Shown here: positions 48,804 to 60,385 of the stretch, piece by piece
How the letters are laid out: every line of letters begins with the position of its first letter
Position numbering within the stretch: the stretch's first letter is position 1
Origin: Flavobacterium xanthum
GTDB taxonomy: Bacteria; Bacteroidota; Bacteroidia; Flavobacteriales; Flavobacteriaceae
Length of the DNA stretch: 64,000 bases
Direction: 5' to 3'
Assembly: GCF_900142695.1 (NCBI RefSeq)
Contig: NZ_FRBU01000003.1
Span: 1 to 64,000 of the forward strand
The notes under the pieces: model-generated
What the model was told of the DNA's origin: nothing
Database searches by the model: none
The model's input: only the letters and a program-made list of their open reading frames with translations
Program-made: the position numbers and the translations under genes

Positions 48804-49796
48804 TTATTCTTTATCTAGTTTGTATTTTGCCAAATCCATACCGAAGTTCAAATTTTTAACTGCAACAAGTTCATCAAGTTCAGTTAAAGATTTTTTACCA
48901 AAATTACGGAATTTCATTAGGTCATTTTTATTGAACGATACTAAATCACCAAGTGTATCAACTTCAGCCGCTTTCAAGCAATTTAATGCTCTAACAGAAA
49001 GATCCATATCAACAAGCTTAGTTTTAAGCAATTGTCTCATGTGTAATGATTCTTCATCATATGATTCTGTTTGTGCAATTTCGTCAGCCTCAAGTGTAAT
49101 TCTTTCGTCAGAAAACAACATGAAATGGTGAATTAGAACTTTTGCAGCTTCAGTAAGAGCATCTTTAGGATTAATTGATCCATCAGTTTTAATTTCAAAA
49201 ACTAATTTTTCATAATCTGTTTTTTGCTCAACACGGAAGTTTTCAATCGCATATTTTACATTTTTTACCGGAGTAAAAATTGAATCAGTAAAAATAGTTC
49301 CAATTGCAGCATTCTGCTTTTTGTTTTCTTCAGCAGGAACATAGCCTCTACCTTTTTCGATCGTTAAATCGAAATTTAGTTTGATTTTGCTATCTAAATT
49401 ACAGATAACTAGTTCTGGATTCAAAACTTGGAAACCTGAAATAAATTTTTGAAAATCACCAGCTGTTAATTGATCTTTACCTGAAACAGAAATAGTAACT
49501 GCTTCATTATCTATATCTTCAATTTGACGTTTAAAACGTACTTGTTTTAGATTAAGAATAATTTCGGTAACGTCTTCAACAACTCCTGAAATAGTAGAAA
49601 ACTCATGATCTACACCTTCAATGCGAACAGATGTAATTGCATAACCTTCTAATGCTGAAAGCAAAACTCTTCTAAGTGCATTACCAACAGTCAATCCGTA
49701 ACCAGGTTCTAAAGGTCTAAATTCAAACTTACCTTCAAAATCGGTGGAATCGATCATGATAACTTTATCGGGCTTCTGAAAATTAAATATTGCCAT
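48804..49796 (-). CDS. rpoA: RNA polymerase alpha subunit
   Basis: A 330-aa subunit. The N-terminal dimerisation domain shows [28 protein letters not shown] and [14 protein letters not shown]. The C-terminal domain has [26 protein letters not shown] and [18 protein letters not shown] for DNA and activator contact. It lies between rpsD and rplQ as usual. Confidence 0.98.
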   Translation of the reverse strand: MAIFNFQKPDKVIMIDSTDFEGKFEFRPLEPGYGLTVGNALRRVLLSALEGYAITSVRIEGVDHEFSTISGVVEDVTEIILNLKQVRFKRQIEDIDNEAVTISVSGKDQLTAGDFQKFISGFQVLNPELVICNLDSKIKLNFDLTIEKGRGYVPAEENKKQNAAIGTIFTDSIFTPVKNVKYAIENFRVEQKTDYEKLVFEIKTDGSINPKDALTEAAKVLIHHFMLFSDERITLEADEIAQTESYDEESLHMRQLLKTKLVDMDLSVRALNCLKAAEVDTLGDLVSFNKNDLMKFRNFGKKSLTELDELVAVKNLNFGMDLAKYKLDKE

Positions 49797-49817
49797 AAAT
49801 TTCGACTAAGTCAATTA

Positions 49818-50423
49818 TTATTTGTTGTACAACTCTACGATTAATTGTTCTTTAATGTTTTCTGGGATCTGAAGTCTTGCAGGTACAGAAACGAAAGTAC
49901 CTTCTTTAACGTCATTATTCCAAGTAATCCATTCATAAACATGACTTGAATTAGATAAAGAACGTTCGATAGCATCTAAAGATTTAGATTTTTCACGAAC
50001 AGCAACTTTGTCACCAGGTTTAAGGTGGTAAGAAGCAATATTTACAACATCACCGTTAACGGTAATGTGTCTGTGAGAAACTAATTGTCTAGCGCCTCGT
50101 CTAGAAGGAGCGATGCCCATTCTAAAAACAACGTTATCTAATCTTGCTTCACACAATTGTAAAAGAACCTCACCAGTAACACCTTTAGTAGCTGATGCTT
50201 TTTTGAATAAACCTCTGAATTGTTTTTCTAAAATTCCATAAGAATATTTAGCTTTTTGCTTTTCCATTAACTGGATTGCATATTCAGATTTTTTACCTCT
50301 TTTTTTAGCCATCCCGTGTTGTCCAGGTGGATAATTTCTTTTCTCGAAAGATTTGTCATCTCCGAAGATTGCTTCGCCAAATTTACGAGCAATTCTAGTT
50401 TTTGGACCAGTATATCTTGCCAT
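49818..50423 (-). CDS. rpsD: Ribosomal protein S4
   Basis: A 201-aa small-subunit assembly protein with [16 protein letters not shown] and the S4 RNA-binding domain [26 protein letters not shown]. The N-terminal region lacks the zinc Cys cluster. An inverted repeat at 50442-50492 lies in its leader; S4 is a translational repressor of the alpha operon in other bacteria. Confidence 0.98.
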   Translation of the reverse strand: MARYTGPKTRIARKFGEAIFGDDKSFEKRNYPPGQHGMAKKRGKKSEYAIQLMEKQKAKYSYGILEKQFRGLFKKASATKGVTGEVLLQLCEARLDNVVFRMGIAPSRRGARQLVSHRHITVNGDVVNIASYHLKPGDKVAVREKSKSLDAIERSLSNSSHVYEWITWNNDVKEGTFVSVPARLQIPENIKEQLIVELYNK

Positions 50424-50441
50424 TTCTAAAAATTAAATTAA

Positions 50442-50492
50442 GGTAGAGATTATGAATTCAGGTCATATCCTTCGATAATCGTATATTCTACC
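50442..50492 (-). promoter_or_regulatory. Inverted repeat in the rpsK-rpsD gap
   Basis: GGTAGA at 50442-50447 and TCTACC at 50487-50492 could close a stem-loop in the 90-nt gap before rpsD, with a further ATTAT/ATAAT pairing inside. Such gaps are rare in this operon. A role in autoregulation by S4 is speculation. Confidence 0.4.
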
Positions 50493-50513
50493 TAGTTATA
50501 CTTAAATATATAA

Positions 50514-50897
50514 TTAAACTCTACGTCTCTTTGGAGGACGACATCCGTTGTGAGGCATTGGAGTAACATCGATAATCTCAGTCACTTCAATTCCACCGTT
50601 ATGCAAAGAACGGATAGCAGACTCACGTCCGTTTCCTGGTCCTTTTACATACACTTTCACTTTTTTAAGTCCAGCTTCAAGAGCTACTTTACTACAATCT
50701 TCTGCTGCCATTTGGGCTGCGTATGGAGTATTCTTTTTAGAACCTCTAAAACCCATTTTTCCAGCTGAAGACCAAGAAATAACTTCACCTTTTTTGTTTG
50801 TCAAAGAAATGATGATATTGTTAAAAGTAGCAGAAATATGAGCTTCTCCCGTTGATTCAACGATAACTTTACGTTTTTTTGCAGTTGCTTTAGCCAT
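50514..50897 (-). CDS. rpsK: Ribosomal protein S11
   Basis: A 127-aa protein of the 30S platform. Conserved segments are [34 protein letters not shown] [36 protein letters not shown] and the ending [18 protein letters not shown]. It lies 8 bp after rpsM. Confidence 0.98.
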   Translation of the reverse strand: MAKATAKKRKVIVESTGEAHISATFNNIIISLTNKKGEVISWSSAGKMGFRGSKKNTPYAAQMAAEDCSKVALEAGLKKVKVYVKGPGNGRESAIRSLHNGGIEVTEIIDVTPMPHNGCRPPKRRRV

Positions 50898-50905
50898 ATT
50901 ACTTA

Positions 50906-51280
50906 TTATTTAGTTGCTTTTTTCTTGTTAGCAACAGTTTTTCTTTTACCTTTTCTTGTTCTAGAGTTGTTTTTAGTTCTTTGTCCTCTTAATGGAAGAC
51001 CAGATCTATGACGGATACCTCTATAACATCCAATATCCATTAAACGTTTGATGTTTAAAGAAACTTCTGAACGCAATTCTCCTTCAATTTTGAAAGTTGA
51101 CACTGCTTCACGGATTGCTCCGATCTCATCATCATTCCAGTCTTGAACCTTTTTATCTTGGCTAACTTGAGCTTTTTCTAAAATCTCAACAGCTCTACTT
51201 TTTCCTAATCCAAAGATGTAGGTAAGTGCTATAACACCTCTCTTATTTTTTGGGATATCTACCCCTGCTATTCTTGCCAT
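50906..51280 (-). CDS. rpsM: Ribosomal protein S13
   Basis: A 124-aa head protein with [30 protein letters not shown] at the N-terminus, [29 protein letters not shown] in the RNA-binding tail and a Lys-rich end. It directly follows rpmJ by 2 bp. Confidence 0.98.
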   Translation of the reverse strand: MARIAGVDIPKNKRGVIALTYIFGLGKSRAVEILEKAQVSQDKKVQDWNDDEIGAIREAVSTFKIEGELRSEVSLNIKRLMDIGCYRGIRHRSGLPLRGQRTKNNSRTRKGKRKTVANKKKATK

Positions 51281-51282
51281 AA

Positions 51283-51399
51283 TTATCCTTGTCTTTGTTT
51301 AAATCTAGGATTCTTTTTGTTTATTACGTACAATCTCCCTTTTCTTCGCACAATTTTGCACTCGGGACTTCTCTTTTTTACTGAAGCTCTAACTTTCAT
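51283..51399 (-). CDS. rpmJ: Ribosomal protein L36 (zinc-independent form)
   Basis: A 38-aa protein read between infA and rps[21 protein letters not shown], then [18 protein letters not shown]. Of the usual CxxC, third Cys and His zinc ligands only one Cys remains, so it is the zinc-free type. Stop TAA at 51283 precedes the rpsM ATG by 2 bp. Confidence 0.95.
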   Translation of the reverse strand: MKVRASVKKRSPECKIVRRKGRLYVINKKNPRFKQRQG

Positions 51400-51411
51400 T
51401 TTGAATATCCT

Positions 51412-51627
51412 TTAATATCTATAAGTAATTCTTGCTTTTGACAAATCGTAAGGGCTCATTTCTAGTTTCACTTTATCACCAGGTAATAATTTGATGTAAT
51501 GCATACGCATTTTTCCAGATATATGTGCGATTACAATATGTCCATTCTCTAACTCTACACGGAACATAGCATTTGATAATGCTTCAATGATCGATCCGTC
51601 TTGTTCTATTGCTGATTGTTTTGCCAT
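51412..51627 (-). CDS. infA: Translation initiation factor IF-1
   Basis: A 71-aa OB-fold protein ([26 protein letters not shown], then [39 protein letters not shown] is the family pattern, broken here for length). It sits between secY and rpmJ, the standard location in Bacteroidota. Confidence 0.97.
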   Translation of the reverse strand: MAKQSAIEQDGSIIEALSNAMFRVELENGHIVIAHISGKMRMHYIKLLPGDKVKLEMSPYDLSKARITYRY

Positions 51628-51631
51628 AAAG

Positions 51632-52978
51632 TTAAGCTACTGCTTTTCTATTTTTACCACTTTTCATTAAACCATCATAATGTTTATTCAACAAATATGA
51701 ATTGATTTGCTGCATTGTATCTATGGCAACACCAACCATAATTATTAATGAAGTACCTCCAAAAAACATTGCCCATGATTGTTGAACATCCATCACACTA
51801 ACAATTATTGCAGGGAACACAGCAATTAAAGCCAGAAATAATGATCCCGGGAACGTTATTAAAGACATCACTTTATCAAGATAATCAGATGTTTCCACTC
51901 CAGGTCTAATACCAGGAATAAAACCTCCACTTCGCTTTAAATCATCAGACATCTTATTAGTAGGAACTGTGATCGCGGTGTAAAAAAATGTAAATACAAT
52001 GATTAAAGTTGCAAATACTAAATTATACCAAAAACCAAACATATTACTAAAAGCACCAACGATTGATTGTGACGCATCTGATTTAGACAAACCAGCTAAT
52101 GCTGCTGGAATAAACATGATCGCTTGTGCAAATATAATTGGCATAACCCCTGAAGCATTAAGCTTTAAAGGAATCCATTGTCTATTTCCATTCAACATAT
52201 CTTGTTCGAAATCACCTGAAGTTGTACGACGAGCATATTGCACCGGAATTCTCCTAACCGCCATTACTAATAGTACACAACAAATAATAACCAGTAACCA
52301 GATGATAATTTCAATAACCAGCAACATTGGACCACCATTATTATTGGTAACCCTAGTTGTAAACTCTTGGATGAATGCTTGTGGCAATCTAGCCAATATC
52401 CCAACCATAATCAACAAAGATATACCATTTCCAATTCCTTTATCCGTAATCTTTTCTCCTAACCACATGGCAAAAATTGTACCTGTAACTAAAATAACTA
52501 CTGATGAAAACAAGAATTCAAATGAATTGAATCCCAATAAAAATGCATTACTAGGTAATGTTCTATATAAATTATAGATATAAGTTGGACCTTGAACTAA
52601 AGTAATTCCAATTGTCAACCAACGAGTAATTTGATTAATCTTCTTTCTACCACTTTCTCCATCACTTTGAAGTTTTTGTAGATAAGGAATCGCAATTCCC
52701 ATCAACTGAACAACAATGGAAGCAGAAATGTAAGGCATAATTCCTAAAGCAAAAACTGAAGCTTGAGAAAATGCACCTCCGGTAAACATGTCTAGAATTG
52801 AACCAATTCCTTCTTTGGTTTGCCCAGCTAAATTACCTAACTGTGTAGCATCAATGCCTGGTAGGGTAACTTGAGCCCCGAAACGATAAACTAAAAGTAG
52901 TCCTAAGGTGATTAGAATTCTATTTTTCAGTTCTTCTATTTTCCAAACATTACTTATTGATTCAATAAATTTCTTCAT
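51632..52978 (-). CDS. secY: Protein translocase subunit SecY
   Basis: A 448-aa channel protein of the general secretion pathway with ten membrane segments. Landmarks are [15 protein letters not shown] near the N-terminus, [37 protein letters not shown], the IPVQYARR loop and the [30 protein letters not shown] region in loop 5. The position after rplO is standard. Confidence 0.98.
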   Translation of the reverse strand: MKKFIESISNVWKIEELKNRILITLGLLLVYRFGAQVTLPGIDATQLGNLAGQTKEGIGSILDMFTGGAFSQASVFALGIMPYISASIVVQLMGIAIPYLQKLQSDGESGRKKINQITRWLTIGITLVQGPTYIYNLYRTLPSNAFLLGFNSFEFLFSSVVILVTGTIFAMWLGEKITDKGIGNGISLLIMVGILARLPQAFIQEFTTRVTNNNGGPMLLVIEIIIWLLVIICCVLLVMAVRRIPVQYARRTTSGDFEQDMLNGNRQWIPLKLNASGVMPIIFAQAIMFIPAALAGLSKSDASQSIVGAFSNMFGFWYNLVFATLIIVFTFFYTAITVPTNKMSDDLKRSGGFIPGIRPGVETSDYLDKVMSLITFPGSLFLALIAVFPAIIVSVMDVQQSWAMFFGGTSLIIMVGVAIDTMQQINSYLLNKHYDGLMKSGKNRKAVA

Positions 52979-52991
52979 ATTAATAGAAAAA

Positions 52992-53444
52992 TTACATTGT
53001 TACAGCTTCTCCTCCAGCAGCTTCAATAGCAGCTTTAGCAGTAGCAGTAAATTTGTGAGCGGTTACTTTTAATTTTGCTGTCAATTCACCTCTACCTAAA
53101 ATCTTAACGATTTCATTTTTAGTAGCTAAACGATTAGCAACATAAACTGTCATATCAACAGTATCTTTAATAACACCATTATCAACTAATAGTTGAAGTG
53201 TATCAAGATTTACACCTTCGTAATCTTTACGATTGATGTTTGTAAAACCAAACTTTGGTACACGTCTTTGAAGTGGCATTTGCCCACCTTCAAAACCAAT
53301 CTTCTTAGAATAACCAGAACGAGATTTTGCTCCTTTGTGACCTCTTGCAGAAGTACCACCTTTTCCAGAACCTTCTCCTCTACCTAATCTCTTATTTTGA
53401 TTGTGTGTAGAACCTTCAGCAGGTTGTAAGTTACTTAAATTCAT
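52992..53444 (-). CDS. rplO: Ribosomal protein L15
   Basis: A 150-aa protein with the Gly-rich N-terminus [20 protein letters not shown], then [18 protein letters not shown] and the C-terminal [23 protein letters not shown]. Confidence 0.98.
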   Translation of the reverse strand: MNLSNLQPAEGSTHNQNKRLGRGEGSGKGGTSARGHKGAKSRSGYSKKIGFEGGQMPLQRRVPKFGFTNINRKDYEGVNLDTLQLLVDNGVIKDTVDMTVYVANRLATKNEIVKILGRGELTAKLKVTAHKFTATAKAAIEAAGGEAVTM

Positions 53445-53455
53445 AACAGTATTTG

Positions 53456-53638
53456 TTATTTAGCTTCTTCGACAGAAACTAAGTGTTTAACTTTATTTAT
53501 CATCCCAAGGATTGTAGGGTTTGAATCATGCTCTACAACTTGACCCATTTTACGTAGACCTAAAGCTTCCAATCCTCTCTTTTGAGTAAGAGGACAGTTG
53601 ATTTTGCTTCTAACTTGTTTTACTAATAATTTAGCCAT
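53456..53638 (-). CDS. rpmD: Ribosomal protein L30
   Basis: A 60-aa protein, [15 protein letters not shown], then [18 protein letters not shown] and [16 protein letters not shown]. Normal length for the bacterial form. Confidence 0.97.
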   Translation of the reverse strand: MAKLLVKQVRSKINCPLTQKRGLEALGLRKMGQVVEHDSNPTILGMINKVKHLVSVEEAK

Positions 53639-53650
53639 AATTTCCTAGAA

Positions 53651-54178
53651 TTAACCTTTAAAAACTTTTTCTAAAGAAACGCCTCTTTGTTTTGCAACAG
53701 TATAAGCACTTCTCATTTGTAACAAAGCATCAAAAGTTGCTTTAACTACGTTGTGAGGATTCGAAGACCCTTGTGATTTAGATAATACATCATGAATTCC
53801 TACTGATTCAAGAACTGAACGAACAGCTCCACCAGCAATAACTCCTGTACCATGAGATGCAGGAATTAAAAACACACGTGCACCACCAAATTTACCTTTT
53901 TGTTCGTGAGGAACAGACTGACCATTCAAAGGAATTTTTACTAAATTTTTCTTAGCATCTTCTACTGCTTTCGCAATTGCTTCAGAAACATCTTTAGATT
54001 TTCCTAATCCGTGCCCAACCACTCCGTTTTCATCACCTACAACTACAATAGCAGAAAAACCAAAAGCTCTACCACCCTTTGTAACCTTAGTAACACGATT
54101 TACACTTACCAAACGATCTTTTAATTCAAGACCACTTGGTTTTACTAACTCTACATTCTTGTATTTACTATTAGACAT
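53651..54178 (-). CDS. rpsE: Ribosomal protein S5
   Basis: A 175-aa protein with the S5 signature [29 protein letters not shown] and [42 protein letters not shown]. It takes part in decoding accuracy. Confidence 0.97.
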   Translation of the reverse strand: MSNSKYKNVELVKPSGLELKDRLVSVNRVTKVTKGGRAFGFSAIVVVGDENGVVGHGLGKSKDVSEAIAKAVEDAKKNLVKIPLNGQSVPHEQKGKFGGARVFLIPASHGTGVIAGGAVRSVLESVGIHDVLSKSQGSSNPHNVVKATFDALLQMRSAYTVAKQRGVSLEKVFKG

Positions 54179-54184
54179 ACTATA

Positions 54185-54535
54185 TTAGAATTTAAGTCCA
54201 GCCGCTCTTGCGCCTTCCGCTAATGATTTAATACGACCGTGATATAAGTAACCCCCTCTATCGAAAGTTATTACGCTTATCCCAGCTTTTAAAGCTTTCT
54301 CAGCAACTAATTTCCCAACTGCTGTAGCAACTTCAATATTCGTACCGTTACCTATTTCTTTTTCTCTTGAAGAAGCCGCCAACAAAGTAACTCCGTTTAC
54401 GTCATCAATAAGTTGAGCGTAAATTTCTTTGTTACTTCTAAATACAGATAGTCTTGGATTAGTAGCTGTACCACTAATTGACTTTCTAATTCTGAATCTA
54501 ATTCGTTGTCTTCTTTCAGGTTTTGTTAATGACAT
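54185..54535 (-). CDS. rplR: Ribosomal protein L18
   Basis: A 116-aa 5S rRNA-binding protein with [34 protein letters not shown] and the end [26 protein letters not shown]. Confidence 0.97.
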   Translation of the reverse strand: MSLTKPERRQRIRFRIRKSISGTATNPRLSVFRSNKEIYAQLIDDVNGVTLLAASSREKEIGNGTNIEVATAVGKLVAEKALKAGISVITFDRGGYLYHGRIKSLAEGARAAGLKF

Positions 54536-54546
54536 AATCTTATTTT

Positions 54547-55089
54547 TTAAGCTGATTTACCTGCTTTTCTTCTTAATACTTCACCCACAAATTTAACACC
54601 TTTTCCTTTGTACGGTTCAGGCTTACGGAAACCTCTGATTTTCGCAGCTACCTGACCTAAAAGTTGTTTGTCAAATGATGTTAATTTAACAATTGGGTTT
54701 TTACCTTTTTCAGATATAGTTTCTAAAGTCACTTCAGGAGCAATTTCTAAAACTATATTGTGAGAGTAACCAAGTGCTAAATCTAATTTCTGTCCTTGAT
54801 TTGAAGCTCTATAACCAACTCCTACCAATTCTAATGACTTAGTAAAACCATCTGTTACACCAATAATCATGTTATTGATTAAAGATCTGTACAAACCGTG
54901 TTTTGCTCTTTGGTCTTTGTGATCAGAAGATCTATCTACTTGAACTAGATCCCCTTCAACTGTTACAGTTACGTCCGAAAACTCCTGAGTTAGTTGACCA
55001 TTTTTTCCTTTTACCGTAATAATACCCTTAGCAACTGAAACAGTTACTCCTGCAGGAATTGTTACTGGGCTTTTACCTATTCTTGACAT
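54547..55089 (-). CDS. rplF: Ribosomal protein L6
   Basis: A 180-aa protein starting [15 protein letters not shown], with two repeated alpha/beta halves and the signature [26 protein letters not shown] at the end. Confidence 0.98.
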   Translation of the reverse strand: MSRIGKSPVTIPAGVTVSVAKGIITVKGKNGQLTQEFSDVTVTVEGDLVQVDRSSDHKDQRAKHGLYRSLINNMIIGVTDGFTKSLELVGVGYRASNQGQKLDLALGYSHNIVLEIAPEVTLETISEKGKNPIVKLTSFDKQLLGQVAAKIRGFRKPEPYKGKGVKFVGEVLRRKAGKSA

Positions 55090-55107
55090 CTTATATAGTC
55101 TTTAAAA

Positions 55108-55506
55108 TTAGTATACGTAACAAATTACTTCGCCACCAACATTCAATTGTTTAGCTTTCTTTCCAGTCATTAAACCTTTAGAAGTAGAAACAATAGCAAT
55201 TCCTAATCCGTTAAGGATTCTAGGAATACTTGAAGAACTTGAATATTTACGTAAACCTGGTTTACTAATTCTTTGGATATCTTTAATTACTGACTCCTTA
55301 GTATCCTTATCATACTTTAAGGCGATTTTGATTGAACCCTGAACAGCGTTGTCTTCAAATTTGTAACTCAAGATATAACCTTGATCAAATAAGATCTTAG
55401 TTATTTCTTTTTTTAGATTAGATGCAGGAATTTCAACAACCTTGTGGTTTGCAGCCACAGCGTTACGAACTCTTGTCAAATAATCTGCAATAGGATCTGT
55501 ATACAT
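55108..55506 (-). CDS. rpsH: Ribosomal protein S8
   Basis: A 132-aa protein ([16 protein letters not shown], then [34 protein letters not shown]). In E. coli it binds 16S rRNA and represses its own operon. It is preceded by an unusual 123-bp gap with hairpins (55578-55628). Confidence 0.98.
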   Translation of the reverse strand: MYTDPIADYLTRVRNAVAANHKVVEIPASNLKKEITKILFDQGYILSYKFEDNAVQGSIKIALKYDKDTKESVIKDIQRISKPGLRKYSSSSSIPRILNGLGIAIVSTSKGLMTGKKAKQLNVGGEVICYVY

Positions 55507-55577
55507 ACGTATTAATTTGCGGTCTTGGTTTTCAACAAACGATTTGCCGAACCTTAAACCAATTTATAAATATTTAT

Positions 55578-55628
55578 GATACAGACAAAACGTAAGTTAA
55601 GTCTGTATCAGAACGTAATAAATTACGT
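55578..55628 (-). promoter_or_regulatory. Two hairpins in the rpsN-rpsH gap
   Basis: GATACAGAC (55578-55586) pairs with GTCTGTATC (55601-55609). A second palindrome, ACGTAAT-AA-ATTACGT, occupies 55613-55628, directly after the rpsN stop codon. They sit in the only long gap of the spc region and might act as RNA processing, attenuation or S8-binding elements. Confidence 0.55.
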
Positions 55629-55629
55629 C

Positions 55630-55899
55630 TTACCAAGATGCTTTTTTAACACCAGGTATCAATCCATTGTTTGCCATTTCACGAAATGTAACACGTGAAA
55701 GACCGAATTGACGCATATACCCTCTTGGTCTACCTGTTAATTTACAACGATTGTGCAAACGAACTGGCGAAGCATTTTTTGGTAACTTTTGCAAACCTAC
55801 GAAATCTCCAGCTTCTAACAAAGCTTTTCTTTTCTCAGCATACTTAGCTACTGTTTTTTCTCTCTTAACCTCGCGGGCTTTCATTGATTCTTTAGCCAT
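55630..55899 (-). CDS. rpsN: Ribosomal protein S14 (zinc-independent form)
   Basis: An 89-aa protein, [20 protein letters not shown], with [29 protein letters not shown]. The longer form lacks the two CxxC pairs of the zinc type, leaving one Cys. Position between rplE and rpsH is standard. Confidence 0.97.
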   Translation of the reverse strand: MAKESMKAREVKREKTVAKYAEKRKALLEAGDFVGLQKLPKNASPVRLHNRCKLTGRPRGYMRQFGLSRVTFREMANNGLIPGVKKASW

Positions 55900-55902
55900 G
55901 TC

Positions 55903-56454
55903 TTAATTCTTTTTAAAAGGTAATCCTAATTCTGTCAATAGAGACTTTGCTTCTTTATCTGTTTTTGCAGTAGTTACAAAAGAGATATCCATTCCTGATA
56001 TTTTATTTACTTTGTCAATATCAATTTCTGGGAAAATGATTTGCTCTAAAACACCAAGGTTGTAATTTCCTCTTCCGTCAAAACCAGTAGCTTTAATACC
56101 ACTAAAATCTCTTACACGTGGCAAAGCTGAGGTAATAAGTCTATCTAAAAACTCATACATTCTTTCTCCACGTAAAGTAACTTTTGCTCCAATAGGCATC
56201 CCTTTTCTCAATTTAAAAGACGCAACGTCTTTCTTTGAGATAGTAGATATTGCTTTCTGTCCAGTGATCTTTGTTAACTCATCAACTGCATAGTCAATTA
56301 ATTTTTTATCAGATACAGCTGCACCAACTCCTTTACTTAAAACGATTTTTTCCAATTTAGGAACCTGCATTACGTTTACGTATCCGAATTCCTCTTTAAG
56401 AGCAGCAATTACTCTGCTCTTATATTCTTCTTTTAGTCTAGGTATATACTCCAT
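55903..56454 (-). CDS. rplE: Ribosomal protein L5
   Basis: A 183-aa 5S rRNA-binding protein with [73 protein letters not shown] and [19 protein letters not shown]. Confidence 0.98.
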   Translation of the reverse strand: MEYIPRLKEEYKSRVIAALKEEFGYVNVMQVPKLEKIVLSKGVGAAVSDKKLIDYAVDELTKITGQKAISTISKKDVASFKLRKGMPIGAKVTLRGERMYEFLDRLITSALPRVRDFSGIKATGFDGRGNYNLGVLEQIIFPEIDIDKVNKISGMDISFVTTAKTDKEAKSLLTELGLPFKKN

Positions 56455-56456
56455 TA

Positions 56457-56771
56457 CTATAGTACTTGATTAGATTTTTTTGAAAATCTTACTTTCTTAT
56501 CTCCCTCTACTCTAATACCAACTCTAGTTGCTTCCTTAGTTTTAGGATCAATTAAAGAGATGTTAGATATTTGTATAGAAGCTTCTTTCTTTACGATACC
56601 ACCTTGAGGGCTTTTTGCACTAGGTTTCGTGTGTTTTGAAACCATGTTAACACCTTCAACAATCGCTTTATTTTTCTCTTTGTACACGCGTAACACTTTA
56701 CCTTCAGCACCTTTATGGTCTCCAGCAATTACTCTTACGATGTCACCTGATTTTATTTTTAGCTTTATCAT
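56457..56771 (-). CDS. rplX: Ribosomal protein L24
   Basis: A 104-aa protein with the KOW motif [23 protein letters not shown] and [27 protein letters not shown]. It starts 11 bp after rplN and helps start 50S assembly. Confidence 0.97.
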   Translation of the reverse strand: MIKLKIKSGDIVRVIAGDHKGAEGKVLRVYKEKNKAIVEGVNMVSKHTKPSAKSPQGGIVKKEASIQISNISLIDPKTKEATRVGIRVEGDKKVRFSKKSNQVL

Positions 56772-56782
56772 CTTAAAACGAA

Positions 56783-57151
56783 TTAAAGCACTTCTGGTGC
56801 TAATGATACAATTTTCATGAATTGTTTTTCACGAAGTTCTCTTGCTACGGGTCCAAAAACACGAGTCCCTCTCATTTCACCTGCAGCATTCAAAAGAACA
56901 CATGCATTGTCATCGAAACGGATATAAGAACCATCGGCTCTTCTCACTTCTTTTTTGGTACGTACAACAACTGCAGTTGAAACAGCTCCTTTTTTAACGC
57001 TTCCGTTAGGGGCTGTATCTTTGATAGAAACTACAATCTTGTCACCAACAGAGGCATACCTTCTTTTGGTACCTCCTAAAACACGGATAGTTAAAACTTC
57101 CTTTGCTCCAGTGTTATCTGCTACTTTTAGTCTTGATTCTTGTTGTACCAT
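56783..57151 (-). CDS. rplN: Ribosomal protein L14
   Basis: A 122-aa protein with [48 protein letters not shown] and the end [31 protein letters not shown]. Confidence 0.98.
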   Translation of the reverse strand: MVQQESRLKVADNTGAKEVLTIRVLGGTKRRYASVGDKIVVSIKDTAPNGSVKKGAVSTAVVVRTKKEVRRADGSYIRFDDNACVLLNAAGEMRGTRVFGPVARELREKQFMKIVSLAPEVL

Positions 57152-57153
57152 AA

Positions 57154-57414
57154 TTATTTAGCTCTTTCTAAGATTTCAACTAACCTCCAACATTTAGTTT
57201 TACTTAAAGGACGCGTTTCGCTAATCCTTACCGTATCTCCAATGTTACAGTCGTTCATTTCGTCGTGTGCGTGATACTTTTTAGTCTTCAACACGAACTT
57301 ACCGTATAATGGGTGTTTTACTTTACGTACTTCCGCAACAACAATAGATTTATCCATTTTGTCCGAAGTAACAACACCAACTCTTTCTTTTCTTAAATTT
57401 CTTTTTTCTTCCAT
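57154..57414 (-). CDS. rpsQ: Ribosomal protein S17
   Basis: An 86-aa OB-fold protein with [35 protein letters not shown] and [25 protein letters not shown]. Confidence 0.98.
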   Translation of the reverse strand: MEEKRNLRKERVGVVTSDKMDKSIVVAEVRKVKHPLYGKFVLKTKKYHAHDEMNDCNIGDTVRISETRPLSKTKCWRLVEILERAK

Positions 57415-57431
57415 CTTTCAGCAGACTACAG

Positions 57432-57623
57432 TTATTGTAACTCTCTTTTAGTAAGTTCTGTAGCTAATCTAGCAACCACTCTTCTTACACTTCTAATTTG
57501 AAGTGGATTCTCAATTGGTGAAATAGCGTGAGCCATTTTTAGATCAGCATATGTTTTCTTAGTCTGGCTAAGCTTTTCTTGCAACTCTGCTGCAGAAAGA
57601 TCTTTTATTTCTGATTGTTTCAT
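57432..57623 (-). CDS. rpmC: Ribosomal protein L29
   Basis: A 63-aa protein at the exit tunnel, MKQSEIKDLSAAELQEKLSQ, with ISPIENPLQIRSVRRVVARLATEL. Normal length. Confidence 0.97.
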   Translation of the reverse strand: MKQSEIKDLSAAELQEKLSQTKKTYADLKMAHAISPIENPLQIRSVRRVVARLATELTKRELQ

Positions 57624-57636
57624 AATATACTATTAA

Positions 57637-58062
57637 TTATGCTTCGAAATCTCTAGCAACAACGAACTTAGTTTTTACTGGAAGCTTTTGAGCTGCAAGA
57701 CGTAACGCCTCTTTTGCAACTGACAAAGGTACTCCTCCAACTTCAAACATAATTCTTCCGGGTTTAACAACAGCAGCCCAATATTCAACGGCTCCTTTAC
57801 CTTTACCCATACGTACCTCAAGAGGCTTCTTAGTAATTGGTTTGTCTGGAAATATTTTGATCCATAATTGTCCTTCTCTTTTCATAAAACGAGTTGCAGC
57901 AATACGCGCAGCTTCTATTTGACGAGAAGTTAGGAACATTCCATCTTCATGTACAGATTTAATACCAAACATTCCATTAGAAAGTTCATGCCCTCTTTGA
58001 GAGTTCCCTTTCATTTTACCTTTTTGTACCTTACGGTATTTTGTTCTTTTAGGCTGTAACAT
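57637..58062 (-). CDS. rplP: Ribosomal protein L16
   Basis: A 141-aa protein with [66 protein letters not shown] and the C-terminal [19 protein letters not shown]. Confidence 0.98.
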   Translation of the reverse strand: MLQPKRTKYRKVQKGKMKGNSQRGHELSNGMFGIKSVHEDGMFLTSRQIEAARIAATRFMKREGQLWIKIFPDKPITKKPLEVRMGKGKGAVEYWAAVVKPGRIMFEVGGVPLSVAKEALRLAAQKLPVKTKFVVARDFEA

Positions 58063-58081
58063 TTTTCTTTAATTTAAAAAT

Positions 58082-58843
58082 TTACTTTCGTTTACGAGCG
58101 TCTGGTTTTCCACCTTTGTTAAAAGGCTTTCTGTCTCCTCTAGGAGCATCGCCACCTTTACCTCCACCAGTACCAGATTGTTTTTTGTCCATTCCAGCAA
58201 GTGGAGAAAGATCTCTCTTTCCATAAACTTCACCTTTCATGATCCATACTTTGATTCCCATTCTACCATAAGTAGTGTGAGCTTCTGCCAAAGCATAATC
58301 AATATCAGCTCTGAAAGTTGATAAAGGAACTCTTCCTTCTTTGAAACCTTCTGAACGAGCCATCTCTGCACCATTCAAACGACCAGAAATCAAAACCTTG
58401 ATACCCTCAGCGTTCATACGCATAGAGGCAGCAATTGCCATTTTGATTGCACGTCTGTAAGAAATACGGCTTTCGATTTGACGACAGATGCTTGTAGCAA
58501 CTAGATACGCGTCAAGTTCAGGTCTTTTAATTTCAAAGATGTTGATTTGAACCTCTTTGTCAGTAATTTTCTTAAGTTCTTCTTTTAACTTGTCTACCTC
58601 TTGGCCACCTTTTCCGATAATAATACCAGGTCTAGCAGTAGTGATAGTAACGGTTACAAGTTTCAAAGTTCTCTCAATGATTACTTTTGATACACTAGCT
58701 TTTGATAAACGAGCATGGATATACTTTCTGATTTTATAATCTTCGGCAAGTTTATCACCATAATCATTTCCACCATACCAGTTTGAGTCCCATCCTCTGA
58801 TGATACCAAGTCTATTTCCAATTGGATTTGTCTTTTGTCCCAT
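58082..58843 (-). CDS. rpsC: Ribosomal protein S3
   Basis: A 253-aa protein with [22 protein letters not shown], a KH domain ([18 protein letters not shown]) and [33 protein letters not shown] Gly/Lys-rich tail of about 30 residues extends past the core, which is common in this phylum. Confidence 0.98.
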   Translation of the reverse strand: MGQKTNPIGNRLGIIRGWDSNWYGGNDYGDKLAEDYKIRKYIHARLSKASVSKVIIERTLKLVTVTITTARPGIIIGKGGQEVDKLKEELKKITDKEVQINIFEIKRPELDAYLVATSICRQIESRISYRRAIKMAIAASMRMNAEGIKVLISGRLNGAEMARSEGFKEGRVPLSTFRADIDYALAEAHTTYGRMGIKVWIMKGEVYGKRDLSPLAGMDKKQSGTGGGKGGDAPRGDRKPFNKGGKPDARKRK

Positions 58844-58849
58844 CTTGTA

Positions 58850-59260
58850 TTAAATTGCTTGTGTGTTATTAATAGATCCAAGCACGATTGTTACGTGATT
58901 AGAACGTTTTCTAATTCTGTGTGCACGACCTTGTGGAGCTGGACGAAGTCTTTTCAACATCATTCCACCATCAACTGTAATCGTTTTTACAAATAAACCA
59001 GCTTCTTCCATATTAGCTTCAGGGTTTTTTGCTTGCCAGTTGGCAATTACAGATAAAACCAATTTTTCTAATTTTCTTGAAGCCTCTTTAGAACTAAATC
59101 TTAAGATGTTTAATGCTCTCTCTACCTTCTGACCTCTTACCAAGTCCGCTACTAAGCGCATTTTTCTAGGTGAAGTAGGGCAGTTATTCAATTTCGCGAA
59201 AGCAATAGACTTATTAGCCTCTTTTCTCGCATCTGCTGTTTCTCTTTTACGAACTCCCAT
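58850..59260 (-). CDS. rplV: Ribosomal protein L22
   Basis: A 136-aa tunnel protein with [29 protein letters not shown] and the hook [29 protein letters not shown]. Confidence 0.98.
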   Translation of the reverse strand: MGVRKRETADARKEANKSIAFAKLNNCPTSPRKMRLVADLVRGQKVERALNILRFSSKEASRKLEKLVLSVIANWQAKNPEANMEEAGLFVKTITVDGGMMLKRLRPAPQGRAHRIRKRSNHVTIVLGSINNTQAI

Positions 59261-59266
59261 TGCTTC

Positions 59267-59545
59267 TTATTTTTTACCTTTATTTTTTGCTCCAGCATGA
59301 CCTCTAAAAGATCTAGTTGGTGAAAATTCTCCTAATTTGTGACCTACCATGTTTTCTGTTACGTAAACTGGTACAAATTGACGACCGTTATGAACTGCGA
59401 TAGTTTGTCCAACAAAGTCTGGAGTAATCATCGAAGCTCTAGACCAAGTCTTTACTACTCCTTTATTTCCACCTGCGATGTTTTCTTGAACTTTCTTGTC
59501 TAACTTATAATGAACAAAAGGTCCTTTTTTTAATGAACGTGCCAT
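59267..59545 (-). CDS. rpsS: Ribosomal protein S19
   Basis: A 92-aa protein with [70 protein letters not shown]. Confidence 0.98.
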   Translation of the reverse strand: MARSLKKGPFVHYKLDKKVQENIAGGNKGVVKTWSRASMITPDFVGQTIAVHNGRQFVPVYVTENMVGHKLGEFSPTRSFRGHAGAKNKGKK

Positions 59546-59551
59546 ATCTTA

Positions 59552-60376
59552 TTATTTCTTTCTACGTTCTACGATATACTTGTTACTCGGGTTTTTCTTA
59601 GAACGAGTTCTATAACCTTTTGCTGGTATTCCATTTCTTGAACGTGGATGTCCACCAGAAGAACGTCCTTCACCACCACCCATTGGGTGATCGACAGGGT
59701 TCATTGCAACAGGTCTTGTTCTAGGTCTTCTTCCTAACCATCTCGTTCTACCAGCTTTTCCTGATACAACTAATTGATGATCTGAATTAGATACAGCTCC
59801 AATTGTAGCCGAACAAGTCAACAAGATTAATCTTGTTTCACCAGACGGCATCTTAATTGTTGCATATTTTCCATCTCTTGCCATTAATTGAGCAAATGTT
59901 CCAGCTGAACGAGCGATTACCGCTCCTTGCCCTGGTCTCAATTCGATACAAGAAATTACAGTTCCTAGTGGAACTCTACTTAAAGGTAAAGTATTACCAA
60001 TTTCAGGTTGAGATTCTGGACCAGAAACTAATTTCTGACCAACTTTCAATCCGTTTTGAGCAATAACATACGTTTTCTCTCCATCAGCATACGCCAATAA
60101 AGCGATAAATGCAGTACGATTTGGATCATATTCGATTGATTTCACTGTAGCCGGAATTCCTTCTTTTGTACGTTTAAAATCAATTATACGATATCTCTGC
60201 TTGTGACCACCACCCGTATAACGCATGGTCATCTTTCCTTGACTATTTCTACCTCCAGAGTTTTTTATCGGCGCTATCAAAGAGCGTTCCGGCTTATCAG
60301 TTGTAATGGCGTCATAACCATTCACAACTCTAAATCGCTGACCTGGGGTAATAGGTTTTAATTTTCTTACTGACAT
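59552..60376 (-). CDS. rplB: Ribosomal protein L2
   Basis: A 274-aa core protein of the peptidyl-transferase region with [21 protein letters not shown], the conserved [41 protein letters not shown] and the basic tail [15 protein letters not shown]. Confidence 0.98.
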   Translation of the reverse strand: MSVRKLKPITPGQRFRVVNGYDAITTDKPERSLIAPIKNSGGRNSQGKMTMRYTGGGHKQRYRIIDFKRTKEGIPATVKSIEYDPNRTAFIALLAYADGEKTYVIAQNGLKVGQKLVSGPESQPEIGNTLPLSRVPLGTVISCIELRPGQGAVIARSAGTFAQLMARDGKYATIKMPSGETRLILLTCSATIGAVSNSDHQLVVSGKAGRTRWLGRRPRTRPVAMNPVDHPMGGGEGRSSGGHPRSRNGIPAKGYRTRSKKNPSNKYIVERRKK

Positions 60377-60385
60377 TTTTCTATC

